From Sphingobacteriaceae bacterium (GTDB taxonomy: Bacteria; Bacteroidota; Bacteroidia; B-17B0; Aurantibacillaceae), in assembly GCA_947457335.1 (NCBI GenBank), contig CANGWA010000003.1, positions 1 to 47,824 on the forward strand: a DNA stretch of 47,824 bases, written 5' to 3'. Positions 18,883-27,917 of the stretch are shown piece by piece. Every line of letters starts with the position of its first letter. The first letter of the stretch is position 1. Under the pieces are notes generated by a model. That model was not told where the DNA came from, searched no databases, and saw only the letters and a program-made list of their open reading frames with translations. The translations under genes were made by a program, and so were the position numbers.

Positions 18883-20409
18883 TTAGTGTCTGAAGTGGCG
18901 CACGCCGGTGAATACCATGCTCATGTTATTGGCGTCGCAATAAGCAATGCTATCTTTATCCTTAATTGATCCACCCGGCTGAATCACTGCGCGAATGCCT
19001 GCATTGTGGGCAATTTCAACACAATCCGGAAATGGGAAGAAGGCGTCACTGGCCATGACGGCCCCGTTCAAATCAAATCCAAAATGTTCGGCCTTAGCAA
19101 TGGCTTGCTTAAGGGCATCCACACGCGATGTTTGTCCCGTACCACTCGCAATCAATGTGTTGTTTTTAGCCAGAACAATGGTATTGGAGCGGGTGTGTTT
19201 CACCAACTTATTAGCAAACAACAAATCTTTTATTTCCTCAGCGCTAGGTTTTAATACTGTTACTGAGCGTAATTCTTCTGCTGATTCGGTTTTAGCATCG
19301 CGGTCCTGCTCAATTACCCCGTTGAGCAGCGTTCTGAATGTTTTTTCAGGTAAGGCCACCGGCTTTTGGACAAGCAGAATGCGGTTGGGCTTACTTTTTA
19401 ATGTTTCCAATGCAGCGGGCTCATAACCCGGAGCGATAACCACTTCGCAAAACAATTTATTAATTTCTGCCGCAGTAGCTGCGTCAATTGTTCTGTTTGC
19501 GATGAGCACGCCACCAAATGCAGAAGTAGGGTCGCAGGCCAGGGCATCCACATAAGCTTGGTGAATGGTTGCCCTGCTAGCCACTCCGCACGCGTTGTTG
19601 TGTTTCAAAATAGCAAAGGTAGGCTCAGTGAAGTCAGCCATTAAAGTAACGGCAGCATCGGTGTCCAGTAAATTGTTGTATGAAAGCTCCTTGCCATTTA
19701 ATTTTTCCAACATCTCGCTAAGCCGACCATGGAAAACGCCTTTTTGATGCGGGTTTTCGCCATAGCGCAGTATTTCGGAGGTTAATTCACTTTGCTTGAA
19801 GTAGGGCAATCCTTCTGTTTGGTTGAAGTAATTGAAAATAGCTGTATCGTAATGAGACGAGGTGGCGAAGGCGCGCGCGGCAAACTTTTTACGCTCAGCT
19901 AAATCGGTAGTTCCGCCCTTGCTATTCAATAATTCTAACAGTTCACCGTACTCGGACATCGACGATACAATGAGCACGTCGTTAAAATTTTTAGCCGCTG
20001 CACGGATCAAGGAAATGCCGCCAATGTCAATTTTTTCAATAATTTCTTGTGGCGTACCCCCTGCTGCAACAGTAGCTTCAAACGGATAAAGGTCCACAAT
20101 CACTAAATCGATGTCGTTGATGTTGTGTTGTTTTTTCTCTGCAATATCTCCAGCATGACCCCGTCTATTCAAAATACCACCAAAAATGGCAGGATGTAAT
20201 GTTTTTACGCGACCGCCAAATATTTCAGGATACGCTGTTAGCGATTCCACAGCTGTAACCGGTTTATTCATTTTTTGAATAAAGCTAAGCGTGCCGCCGG
20301 TGCTATATAAAGACACACCGAGTGCGTGAAGCTTTTCGATAATTGGCTCGAGGTTATCTTTGTGATAAACTGAAATTAAGGCGTTTTTGATGGTAACGGG
20401 TTGGCTCAT
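18883..20409 (-). CDS. purH: bifunctional AICAR formyltransferase/IMP cyclohydrolase
   Basis: ALISVYHKD, STGGT, GGRVKTLHPAIFGGIL, LRYGENPHQKG, KHNNACGVA. Start chosen at MSQPVTIKNALIS; the longer ORF runs through a TATCTTTGC element. Confidence 0.95.
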   Translation of the reverse strand: MSQPVTIKNALISVYHKDNLEPIIEKLHALGVSLYSTGGTLSFIQKMNKPVTAVESLTAYPEIFGGRVKTLHPAIFGGILNRRGHAGDIAEKKQHNINDIDLVIVDLYPFEATVAAGGTPQEIIEKIDIGGISLIRAAAKNFNDVLIVSSMSEYGELLELLNSKGGTTDLAERKKFAARAFATSSHYDTAIFNYFNQTEGLPYFKQSELTSEILRYGENPHQKGVFHGRLSEMLEKLNGKELSYNNLLDTDAAVTLMADFTEPTFAILKHNNACGVASRATIHQAYVDALACDPTSAFGGVLIANRTIDAATAAEINKLFCEVVIAPGYEPAALETLKSKPNRILLVQKPVALPEKTFRTLLNGVIEQDRDAKTESAEELRSVTVLKPSAEEIKDLLFANKLVKHTRSNTIVLAKNNTLIASGTGQTSRVDALKQAIAKAEHFGFDLNGAVMASDAFFPFPDCVEIAHNAGIRAVIQPGGSIKDKDSIAYCDANNMSMVFTGVRHFRH

Positions 20410-20428
20410 CCGAAAAAAATTAAGAGCG

Positions 20429-20436
20429 CAAAGATA
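20429..20436 (-). promoter_or_regulatory. -7-like element TATCTTTG upstream of purH
   Basis: CAAAGATA on plus strand, about 20 nt upstream of the MSQPV start. No clear TTG at -33. Confidence 0.4.
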
Positions 20437-20479
20437 AGCATTCCATAGGTGCATTGAATAGAATGACTACATTCATGTT

Positions 20480-20899
20480 ATGAAACGCTTATTGACTTTT
20501 TTAATGTTTTGTGTGGCTTGGGGGGCACTTTTGGCCCAAAATCCTGAACAATCGGTGCGAAAGGCCATGCTTTTGCAAGAAAAAGCGTGGAATGAGGGCA
20601 ATATTGAACAATTCATGGATTGGTATTGGAAGAGCGATAGTTTAATGTTTATTGGTAGCAAGGGGGTGACGTATGGTTGGGAGAAGACCCTTGCCAATTA
20701 CAAGAAGGGGTATCCCGATAAGGCGACCATGGGGGTATTAAACTTTGAATTGATACAGGTTAAAATCCTCTCTGAAAACGCGGTGTACGTAGTAGGGTTG
20801 TGGGCATTAAACCGGGAGAAGCCCGTTGGGGGGCATTTTACCTTACTATGGCGAAAAATCGAAGGGAAGTGGGTAATTGTGAGTGATCACACCTCTTGA
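20480..20899 (+). CDS. nuclear transport factor 2 / DUF4440-like (SnoaL-fold) exported protein
   Basis: Signal peptide then AMLLQEKAWNEGNIEQFMDWYWKSDSLMFIG, typical DUF4440. Confidence 0.75.
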   Translation: MKRLLTFLMFCVAWGALLAQNPEQSVRKAMLLQEKAWNEGNIEQFMDWYWKSDSLMFIGSKGVTYGWEKTLANYKKGYPDKATMGVLNFELIQVKILSENAVYVVGLWALNREKPVGGHFTLLWRKIEGKWVIVSDHTS

Positions 20900-20931
20900 C
20901 GTTTACCCCACGTTTCGAGCCTTGAATTTAC

Positions 20932-20939
20932 TATCTTTG
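20932..20939 (+). promoter_or_regulatory. -7-like element TATCTTTG upstream of uppS
   Basis: TATCTTTGC ends about 11 nt before the uppS ATG (20951). Confidence 0.45.
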
Positions 20940-20950
20940 CCAGCCATCAA

Positions 20951-21697
20951 ATGGAATTAAAGCAGACCATCAACCCAGAAAATGTGCCCCAGCACGTTGC
21001 CATCATTATGGATGGGAACGGTCGTTGGGCAAAGCAGCAAGGGGAAGACCGGTTATTCGGTCACCACGAAGGGGTAAACAGTGTGCGCGAAATTGTTGAG
21101 GCCTGTGGGGAGATAGGGGTGAAGTACCTTACCCTTTATGCCTTTAGTACCGAGAACTGGAACCGTCCGAAAGAGGAAGTAGATGGTTTAATGGAATTAT
21201 TGGTAAACACCATTAGCATGGAAACCCCCAATCTGCATAAAAAGGGTGTAAAACTGGAAGTGATTGGCGATTTGGCCAGCCTCCCTGGCACCTGCCAGCA
21301 GGAGTTGGAGGAGTCGATGGCGGTGACCAAGGACAATACCCGTGTTACCCTGGTATTAGCGCTTAGCTATTCCAGCAAATGGGAGATTACCGAATCGGTA
21401 AAACAAATCGCTGCGAAAGTAGTCAGTGGGGCTATCAAAATAAATGACATAAATCCACGTTTAATCGAAGAGCATCTCAAAACGAACCGTTATCCTGATC
21501 CAGAGTTGATGATTAGAACTAGTGGAGAACACCGAATTAGCAACTTCCTTTTGTGGCAGCTCGCCTACGCAGAATTTTATTTTACAGATGTACTTTGGCC
21601 AGATTTTAGAAAGGAAGATTTTTACAAGGCCATATTATCTTATCAGAACCGCGAAAGACGTTTTGGAAAAACCAGCGAACAAATTACTCAGAGCTAG
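20951..21697 (+). CDS. uppS: isoprenyl transferase (undecaprenyl diphosphate synthase)
   Basis: HVAIIMDGNGRWAKQQG, YAFSTENWNRPKEEV, DPELMIRTSGEHRISNFLLWQLAYAEFYF. Confidence 0.96.
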   Translation: MELKQTINPENVPQHVAIIMDGNGRWAKQQGEDRLFGHHEGVNSVREIVEACGEIGVKYLTLYAFSTENWNRPKEEVDGLMELLVNTISMETPNLHKKGVKLEVIGDLASLPGTCQQELEESMAVTKDNTRVTLVLALSYSSKWEITESVKQIAAKVVSGAIKINDINPRLIEEHLKTNRYPDPELMIRTSGEHRISNFLLWQLAYAEFYFTDVLWPDFRKEDFYKAILSYQNRERRFGKTSEQITQS

Positions 21698-24275
21698 CAG
21701 CATTGCCCCGTTGCTTCGACTTTTAGCAGTGATCACCTTGTTTTTGCCTGGTGCTCTTTGTGCACAAAAAGACAGCAGCGGGCTTAATCTTAATGCGGCC
21801 CGCAATCCCCGAAAAATGGTGATTGCTGGTATCACCGTTGAAGGAGCTGTCACCGATAAAAATGTGGTGAGGCACTTATCCGGATTAACAGAAGGAGATG
21901 TGATTACTGTGCCTGGTGACCAAATTGCAGACGCCATTCGCAAGTTGTGGAAACAAGGGATGTTTGACGATGTCAAAATAGTGAGCACCCGTGAAAATGG
22001 CGACAAAATATACTTGAGCATACAGGTCACCGAAAAACCCCGTTTGACAACTTTTCGCTTTAGTAAAAACGTGCGCAAGGGAGAGGCGGATGACATTAGG
22101 GCACAAATAAAAATTGTAACAGGAAAAGTGTTGACCGATTACCTTATCGGTAACGTGACCCAGGCCGTTCGCGAATACTACATTGATAAAGGATTTTATT
22201 ATGTGAAAGTGGATGTCATTCGAAAAGCGGATACTTCCAAAAAAGTCCCATCTGCCTCCTTATTCATCAACATTGACAAAGGTGAAAAGGTGCGTATACA
22301 AGAAGTGTTTATTGAAGGCAACACCGTATTGCCCGATTGGCGGTTGCGCATGAAGCTTTCTGATACCAAGCGCCGTCGTTGGTGGAATCCATTCAATTCA
22401 GGAAAGTATTTAGAAGAGAATTTAAAGAAAGATTTACCAGCACTTTCTGAAAAATATTTAGCCAAGGGCTATCGCGATGCGCGGGTGGTAAGGGACAGTG
22501 TTTCCTTTATCAATAAAAACCGAGTAGCTGTGTATGTATTTATTGACGAAGGACATAAGTATTGCTTCGGCAAATTCAATTGGTTTGGCAACACGAAGTA
22601 CCGCAGTGGGCAATTGGACACTATTCTTGGCATTAAACAAGGCGATGTGTTTGACCAAAGTAAATTGGAGCAGAAAATGTTCATGAATCCCAATGGCATG
22701 GACATTTCGTCGTTGTACCTCGACGACGGGTACTTGTTCTTCCAGGTGAATCCCCAAGAAAGCAATGTGCATAACGATACCATTGATTTTGATGTATTGA
22801 TGTACGAGGGCAAGCAAGCCATTATTAATAAAGTAACGGTAAGAGGAAATGAAAAAACCAACGACCATGTTATTTATCGGGAGATCCGTACACGACCAGG
22901 ACAATTGTTCCGCCGTTCGGACGTCATGCGAACCAATCGGGAATTGGCTGCATTGGGATATTTTGATCCTGAGAAATTAAATGTCATTCCTACGCCTAAT
23001 CCCGCCGACGGCACAGTGGACATTGAGTACATTGTTGAGGAAAAGCCAAGCGATCAAATTGAACTAAGTGGTGGTTGGGGCGGAAATACGCGCTCGAATG
23101 GTTTGGGACTTATCGGCACACTCGGTGTTCGTTTCACCAATTTCTCAGCCCGCAACATGTTCAAAGGCAGCGAATGGCGTCCCTTACCTAGTGGTGATGG
23201 CCAAACACTTCAGTTGCGTGCTCAAACCAATGGCTTGTATTATCAATCTTATAACTTTTCATTCACTGAGCCTTGGTTGGGGGGTAAGAAACCCAATGCG
23301 TTTACCATTTCCGCTTACCACTCGTTATTTAGTAATGGACAGCGCAAGTACGTCGATGTAAATGGAGTAAAATCTTACAACACGACCCGTCAGTCCATGT
23401 CCATCATCGGCGGCTCCATTGGCTTGGGAAGAAAATTAAAATGGCCCGACAACTGGTTTCAAATGCAAACCAATCTGACATACAACTACTACGATTTGTA
23501 TAACTATGGCAACACCTTTGTCTTTAAAGAAGGCTATGCAAACGATTTTAGTCTAGGACTATTTATCTCGAGAAATTCTACGGATCATCCCATCTTCCCA
23601 AAATCAGGCTCGAATGTAACATTTAGTGGACAGTTAACACCACCCTATTCTTTGTTCAACGGGAAGAATTATACGGACATGACGGACCGTGAGCGGTACA
23701 AATTTATTGAGTATCAGAAGTACAAATTTACAGCCGAATGGTTCCTTCAATTAACAAATAAACGCGCCGCAGAAGGTAAGGAGTCGCGCAATTTGGTGTT
23801 ACGCACTAAGGTAGGTTATGGTTTCCTTGGGTATTATAATAAGAATGTTGGTTATTCGCCATTTGAGCGTTTTTATTTGGGCGGAAGTGGACTGAGTGGA
23901 TTCCAGAACTTTGTCGCTCGCGAGATCATTGCCTTGCGTGGGTATGCCGATCCTTCCAGCAGTTTCTATGGTGATCCAATCGTTGCCCGTTACACGATGG
24001 AATTGCGTTACCCACTCACCTTGAGTCAATCGGCGACAATTTTTGTACTTGGTTTTGCCGAAGCAGGGAATTCATGGGCTAATTTCAGAACCTTCAATCC
24101 CCTTAAAGTGAAACGCAGTGCAGGTGTCGGAATTCGCATTGCCTTACCAATGTTTGGATTACTTGGTTTTGATTACGGCTGGGGCTTTGATGCGCCTTTG
24201 CGCAGCAATAGTTCAGGTGGTTTTGGTCAAGGGCAGTTCCATTTCACCATCGGCGGAACCATTGGAGAATTATAA
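21663..24275 (+). CDS. bamA: outer membrane protein assembly factor BamA
   Basis: POTRA-like repeats and C-terminal Omp85 barrel. Proposed TTG start at 21663 precedes signal peptide LLRLLAVITLFLPGALCAQ; the listed ATG at 21522 lies out of frame inside uppS. Confidence 0.9.
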   Translation: MEKPANKLLRASSIAPLLRLLAVITLFLPGALCAQKDSSGLNLNAARNPRKMVIAGITVEGAVTDKNVVRHLSGLTEGDVITVPGDQIADAIRKLWKQGMFDDVKIVSTRENGDKIYLSIQVTEKPRLTTFRFSKNVRKGEADDIRAQIKIVTGKVLTDYLIGNVTQAVREYYIDKGFYYVKVDVIRKADTSKKVPSASLFINIDKGEKVRIQEVFIEGNTVLPDWRLRMKLSDTKRRRWWNPFNSGKYLEENLKKDLPALSEKYLAKGYRDARVVRDSVSFINKNRVAVYVFIDEGHKYCFGKFNWFGNTKYRSGQLDTILGIKQGDVFDQSKLEQKMFMNPNGMDISSLYLDDGYLFFQVNPQESNVHNDTIDFDVLMYEGKQAIINKVTVRGNEKTNDHVIYREIRTRPGQLFRRSDVMRTNRELAALGYFDPEKLNVIPTPNPADGTVDIEYIVEEKPSDQIELSGGWGGNTRSNGLGLIGTLGVRFTNFSARNMFKGSEWRPLPSGDGQTLQLRAQTNGLYYQSYNFSFTEPWLGGKKPNAFTISAYHSLFSNGQRKYVDVNGVKSYNTTRQSMSIIGGSIGLGRKLKWPDNWFQMQTNLTYNYYDLYNYGNTFVFKEGYANDFSLGLFISRNSTDHPIFPKSGSNVTFSGQLTPPYSLFNGKNYTDMTDRERYKFIEYQKYKFTAEWFLQLTNKRAAEGKESRNLVLRTKVGYGFLGYYNKNVGYSPFERFYLGGSGLSGFQNFVAREIIALRGYADPSSSFYGDPIVARYTMELRYPLTLSQSATIFVLGFAEAGNSWANFRTFNPLKVKRSAGVGIRIALPMFGLLGFDYGWGFDAPLRSNSSGGFGQGQFHFTIGGTIGEL

Positions 24276-24336
24276 AATTAGTTAACGCCGCAGAATCACC
24301 CTTTGTGGCATGTTTTATGTATAAATTGAAATAACG

Positions 24337-24861
24337 ATGAAAAAATTACTTTTGATTTTCACGTTGCTTTTCGCAATCACAAATCATACTTCTGCGCAGA
24401 GTGCCGCCAAGTTTGGGTATGTAGACACTGATTACATCATGAGTCAGATCCCTGAATACAAAGCGGCTCAGGCTGAACTTGACAAAACCAGCCAACAATG
24501 GCAAAAAGAAATTGAGACCAAGATGGCAGAATTAGAAAAATTACGAAAAGCCTATCAAGCCGATGCCATCTTGCTCACAGAGGAAATGAAGAAAAAAAGA
24601 GAAAGTGAGATTGAGTCCCGCGAAAAAGAAGTTCAAGAGTTACAACGCAAACGGTTTGGTGTGGATGGTGAGTTTTTCAAAAAGCGCCAAGAATTGGTAA
24701 AACCCCTGCAGGACAAAGTATATAATGCCATTAAAGCAGTAGCTGAAAAGAATGGTATCGGATTTATGATGGATAAGGCAGGACAAGTGGCCTTGTTGTA
24801 TGCCAATAGTAAATACGACAAAAGCGACGATGTATTGGTTTACCTCGGATATAAAAAGTAA
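24337..24861 (+). CDS. OmpH/Skp family outer membrane chaperone (copy 1)
   Basis: Signal peptide, KFGYVDTDYIMSQIPEYKAAQAEL, coiled coil, IGFMMDK. Confidence 0.9.
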   Translation: MKKLLLIFTLLFAITNHTSAQSAAKFGYVDTDYIMSQIPEYKAAQAELDKTSQQWQKEIETKMAELEKLRKAYQADAILLTEEMKKKRESEIESREKEVQELQRKRFGVDGEFFKKRQELVKPLQDKVYNAIKAVAEKNGIGFMMDKAGQVALLYANSKYDKSDDVLVYLGYKK

Positions 24862-24896
24862 TTTTACCCCCTTTAAGAATTCAAGCAACAAAAAAG

Positions 24897-25508
24897 ATGA
24901 ATAAGTTAAAAACACTGGTCCTGTTCGCGTTACTCGCATTTAGTTTACCTGCAGGTGCTCAGAAAATCGCACATATCAATTTCGACTCACTCGTGAGCGT
25001 CATGCCGGAAACCAAAACTGCAACAGAAGTGGCTCAAAGCTACCTGAAAGGTTTGCAAGATGAAATCATTGCCATGCAAAACGAGCTGGAAACCAAGTAT
25101 AAAAAGTACATGGAAGACGAGCCGAATTTGTCGGAACTCGTAAAAAAATCCCAAATGGAAAGCCTTCAACAGTTGCAGGCCCGTATTCAGGACTTCCAGC
25201 AGCAAGCTGCTGAGGACTATAAGCGTAAACAAGAAGAGCTAACCCGTCCGATTTTTGAAAAGGCGAAGAAGGCAGTCGATGCAGTGGCAAAGGAAATGGG
25301 GTACAAGTATGTGCTCGACACTAGTCCAAGCAACAATACCGTCCTCTATTTTGACGGTTCAGACGACATCTTTATTGCTGTAAAGAAGAAATTGGAAAGC
25401 ATGCCTGCTGCGGTGATTCCAGGGGCACAAAGCACACAGCCGAAACCAGGAGCTCCTGCACCAAAACCAGCCGCTCCCGCCCAAACGCCACCAAAAAAGA
25501 CTAATTAA
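24897..25508 (+). CDS. OmpH/Skp family outer membrane chaperone (copy 2)
   Basis: KIAHINFDSLVSVMPETKTATEVAQSYLKGLQDE, coiled coil, Pro/Ala-rich tail. Confidence 0.88.
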   Translation: MNKLKTLVLFALLAFSLPAGAQKIAHINFDSLVSVMPETKTATEVAQSYLKGLQDEIIAMQNELETKYKKYMEDEPNLSELVKKSQMESLQQLQARIQDFQQQAAEDYKRKQEELTRPIFEKAKKAVDAVAKEMGYKYVLDTSPSNNTVLYFDGSDDIFIAVKKKLESMPAAVIPGAQSTQPKPGAPAPKPAAPAQTPPKKTN

Positions 25509-25523
25509 TATTAATTGATGAAG

Positions 25524-25550
25524 AGACCGGCATTTGTCGGTCTTTTTTTT
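25524..25550 (+). terminator. intrinsic terminator after the second Skp gene
   Basis: AGACCG ... CGGTCT stem followed by a T tract. Confidence 0.75.
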
Positions 25551-25566
25551 GGAGTATTTTTACAGC

Positions 25567-27033
25567 ATGCAACCACTCTACATTTACAACACGCTTACCC
25601 GTTCGAAGGAGGTATTTCAACCCATTAATCCCCCTTATGTTGGACTGTATGTTTGTGGACCGACAGTATATAGCGATGTGCATTTAGGTAATTGCCGAAC
25701 CTTTATTTCATTTGATTTGATATGCCGTTACCTCCGACATCTTGGTTACAAGGTAAGGTATGTGCGGAATATAACAGACGCTGGACACTTAGAAGGTGAC
25801 CGTGACGAAGGGGATGACAAGTTCGCAAAGAAGGCGCGCCTTGAACAATTGGAGCCAATGGAAATTGTGCAGAAGTACACGGTGGGTTTTAGGAACATTA
25901 TGGCGCGGTTCAATACCGTGCCTCCATCCATTGAACCTACGGCAACGGGGCACATCAGTGAGCAAATTGAAATGATCAAGGAAATCATCTCCAATGGGTT
26001 TGCTTATGAAAAAGAGGGAACGGTTTATTTTGATGTAGAGAAATATAGTAAGGAATACAATTATGGTCAGTTGACCAACCGCAAACTCGAAGAATTATTG
26101 GAGGGAACGCGCGAGTTGCATGGACAGGATGAGAAAAAGGGGCGACTCGATTTTGCTTTGTGGATCAAGGCAAAACCGGAGACGCTCATGCAGTGGCCAT
26201 CGCCATGGGGATGGGGTTTTCCGGGCTGGCACATTGAATGTTCTGCCATGAGCAGGAAGTACCTTGGCGACACCTTTGATATACATGGTGGGGGTATGGA
26301 TTTGCAAGCCACCCACCATACCAATGAAATTGCACAATCAAAAGGGTGTTATCATGCTGAGCCTGTAAAATATTGGATGCATACCAACATGCTCACTGTT
26401 AACGGTGCGCGCATGTCAAAGTCTGCAGGTAATGGATTCCTTCCAAACGAATTGTTTACAGGAAATCACCCGTTGCTAGAGAAGGGGTATAGTCCAATGG
26501 CCGTGCGTTTTTTCATGATGCAAACCCATTATCGGAGCACTTTGGATTTCAGCAATGAGGCTTTGCAGGCGAGCGAAAAAGGGTTTGAGCGACTGATGCA
26601 AAGTTGGAAGACCTTGCAAACATTAGAACCATCAGGAACATCGGATGAAAATATTCGTGCAATTCAAGAAGCCTGTTATGCGGCAATGAATGATGACTTC
26701 AATTCGCCTGTTTTAATTGCACAACTCTTCGATGCCGTGCGCATTATCAATACCGCTAATGATAAGAAATTAAAGGTCACGGTTGGTGACATACAGTTGT
26801 TGAAGGACATTTATGAGCATTTTGTCTTTGATGTGCTTGGATTGGCGACTGAGGAAGAGACGGGCAAAACCAGTGAGGCGCTTGCAGAAGTGATGAACAT
26901 GATATTAGATATCCGCCACAAAGCGAAGCTTGAGAAAAACTTTGCATTGAGCGACCAGATCCGGGATCAACTGCTCGCTGCAGGAATACAGGTGAAGGAC
27001 AGTAAGGAAGGAAGCACATGGAAATTAAACTAA
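25567..27033 (+). CDS. cysS: cysteine--tRNA ligase
   Basis: YVCGPTVYSDVHLGNCRTF, WHIECSAMSRKYLG, GGGMDLQATHHTNEIAQS, KMSKS-like RMSKSAGN. Start chosen at MQPLYIYNT; the listed ORF start lies inside the terminator. Confidence 0.96.
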   Translation: MQPLYIYNTLTRSKEVFQPINPPYVGLYVCGPTVYSDVHLGNCRTFISFDLICRYLRHLGYKVRYVRNITDAGHLEGDRDEGDDKFAKKARLEQLEPMEIVQKYTVGFRNIMARFNTVPPSIEPTATGHISEQIEMIKEIISNGFAYEKEGTVYFDVEKYSKEYNYGQLTNRKLEELLEGTRELHGQDEKKGRLDFALWIKAKPETLMQWPSPWGWGFPGWHIECSAMSRKYLGDTFDIHGGGMDLQATHHTNEIAQSKGCYHAEPVKYWMHTNMLTVNGARMSKSAGNGFLPNELFTGNHPLLEKGYSPMAVRFFMMQTHYRSTLDFSNEALQASEKGFERLMQSWKTLQTLEPSGTSDENIRAIQEACYAAMNDDFNSPVLIAQLFDAVRIINTANDKKLKVTVGDIQLLKDIYEHFVFDVLGLATEEETGKTSEALAEVMNMILDIRHKAKLEKNFALSDQIRDQLLAAGIQVKDSKEGSTWKLN

Positions 27034-27851
27034 CCCGAAGCTTATTTTTAGCACTAGCGCTGTTGTTAGTAGCCTGCGGTGAAACAAAACAGCCACAAGA
27101 AGCGCCTAGCGCTAGTAAGCCTGCGCCAGAGCCCGTTCCGATGATGGATTATACCCTTGTGCGGACCTTGCCGCACGATGAAACCGCCTTTACAGAGGGA
27201 TTGTTGTTTGAAGACGGGAAGTTGTTGGAAAGTACAGGGGCGCCAGACTATTTGCCGCAAGCCCGTTCTGCATTGGGGGTTGTGGATACCAGTACCGGAA
27301 AACTGCATATCAAGGCCGAGTTAGATAAGCGCATTTATTTTGGAGAAGGCATGGTGGTGTTGAATGGAAAAATTTACCAAGTCACGTACCAAAACCAACA
27401 AGGATTTGTTTACGATGCAAAGACCTACCAGCAGCTCGCAACATTCAACTATCCGAACAAAGAAGGATGGGGGTTGACAACCGATGGTCAATATATTATC
27501 ATGAGCGATGGCACGTATAATCTGACCTATATCGACCCAATTACCTACCAAGTCGTTAAGACGGTGGCGGTGACAGAGAGTGGTTTTGCAACAGACATGA
27601 TCAATGAATTGGAATACATCAATGGATTTATTTACGCCAATCTGTGGACTAAGAACATGATTGTGAAAATCGATCCAAACGATGGCAAGGTGAAAGCAAA
27701 AATAGATGTCTCGGCGCTCTATAATAAAGAAAGAGGTGGTAACATTAATTTGCTGGAGATGAATGGCATTGCTTGGGATAAAAAGACAGATCGGATACTG
27801 GTCACAGGAAAATTCTGGAAAAATTTTTATCAGATTTCCTTTCCGCACTAA
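27018..27851 (+). CDS. glutaminyl-peptide cyclotransferase (plant/bacterial type), lipoprotein
   Basis: LLVAC lipobox, FTEGLLFEDGKLLESTGAPD, YINGFIYANLWTKNMIVKIDPNDGKV. Confidence 0.88.
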   Translation: MEIKLTRSLFLALALLLVACGETKQPQEAPSASKPAPEPVPMMDYTLVRTLPHDETAFTEGLLFEDGKLLESTGAPDYLPQARSALGVVDTSTGKLHIKAELDKRIYFGEGMVVLNGKIYQVTYQNQQGFVYDAKTYQQLATFNYPNKEGWGLTTDGQYIIMSDGTYNLTYIDPITYQVVKTVAVTESGFATDMINELEYINGFIYANLWTKNMIVKIDPNDGKVKAKIDVSALYNKERGGNINLLEMNGIAWDKKTDRILVTGKFWKNFYQISFPH

Positions 27852-27917
27852 ACCCGCCTTATCAAAACTTTCAATTACCTTTAATTCGGTGTGATACCAT
27901 CATACCTTTACTGACGC

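Noticed and set aside
21522-21662. N-terminal extension of bamA
   Set aside because: Out-of-frame translation of conserved uppS codons; signal peptide only begins after it.
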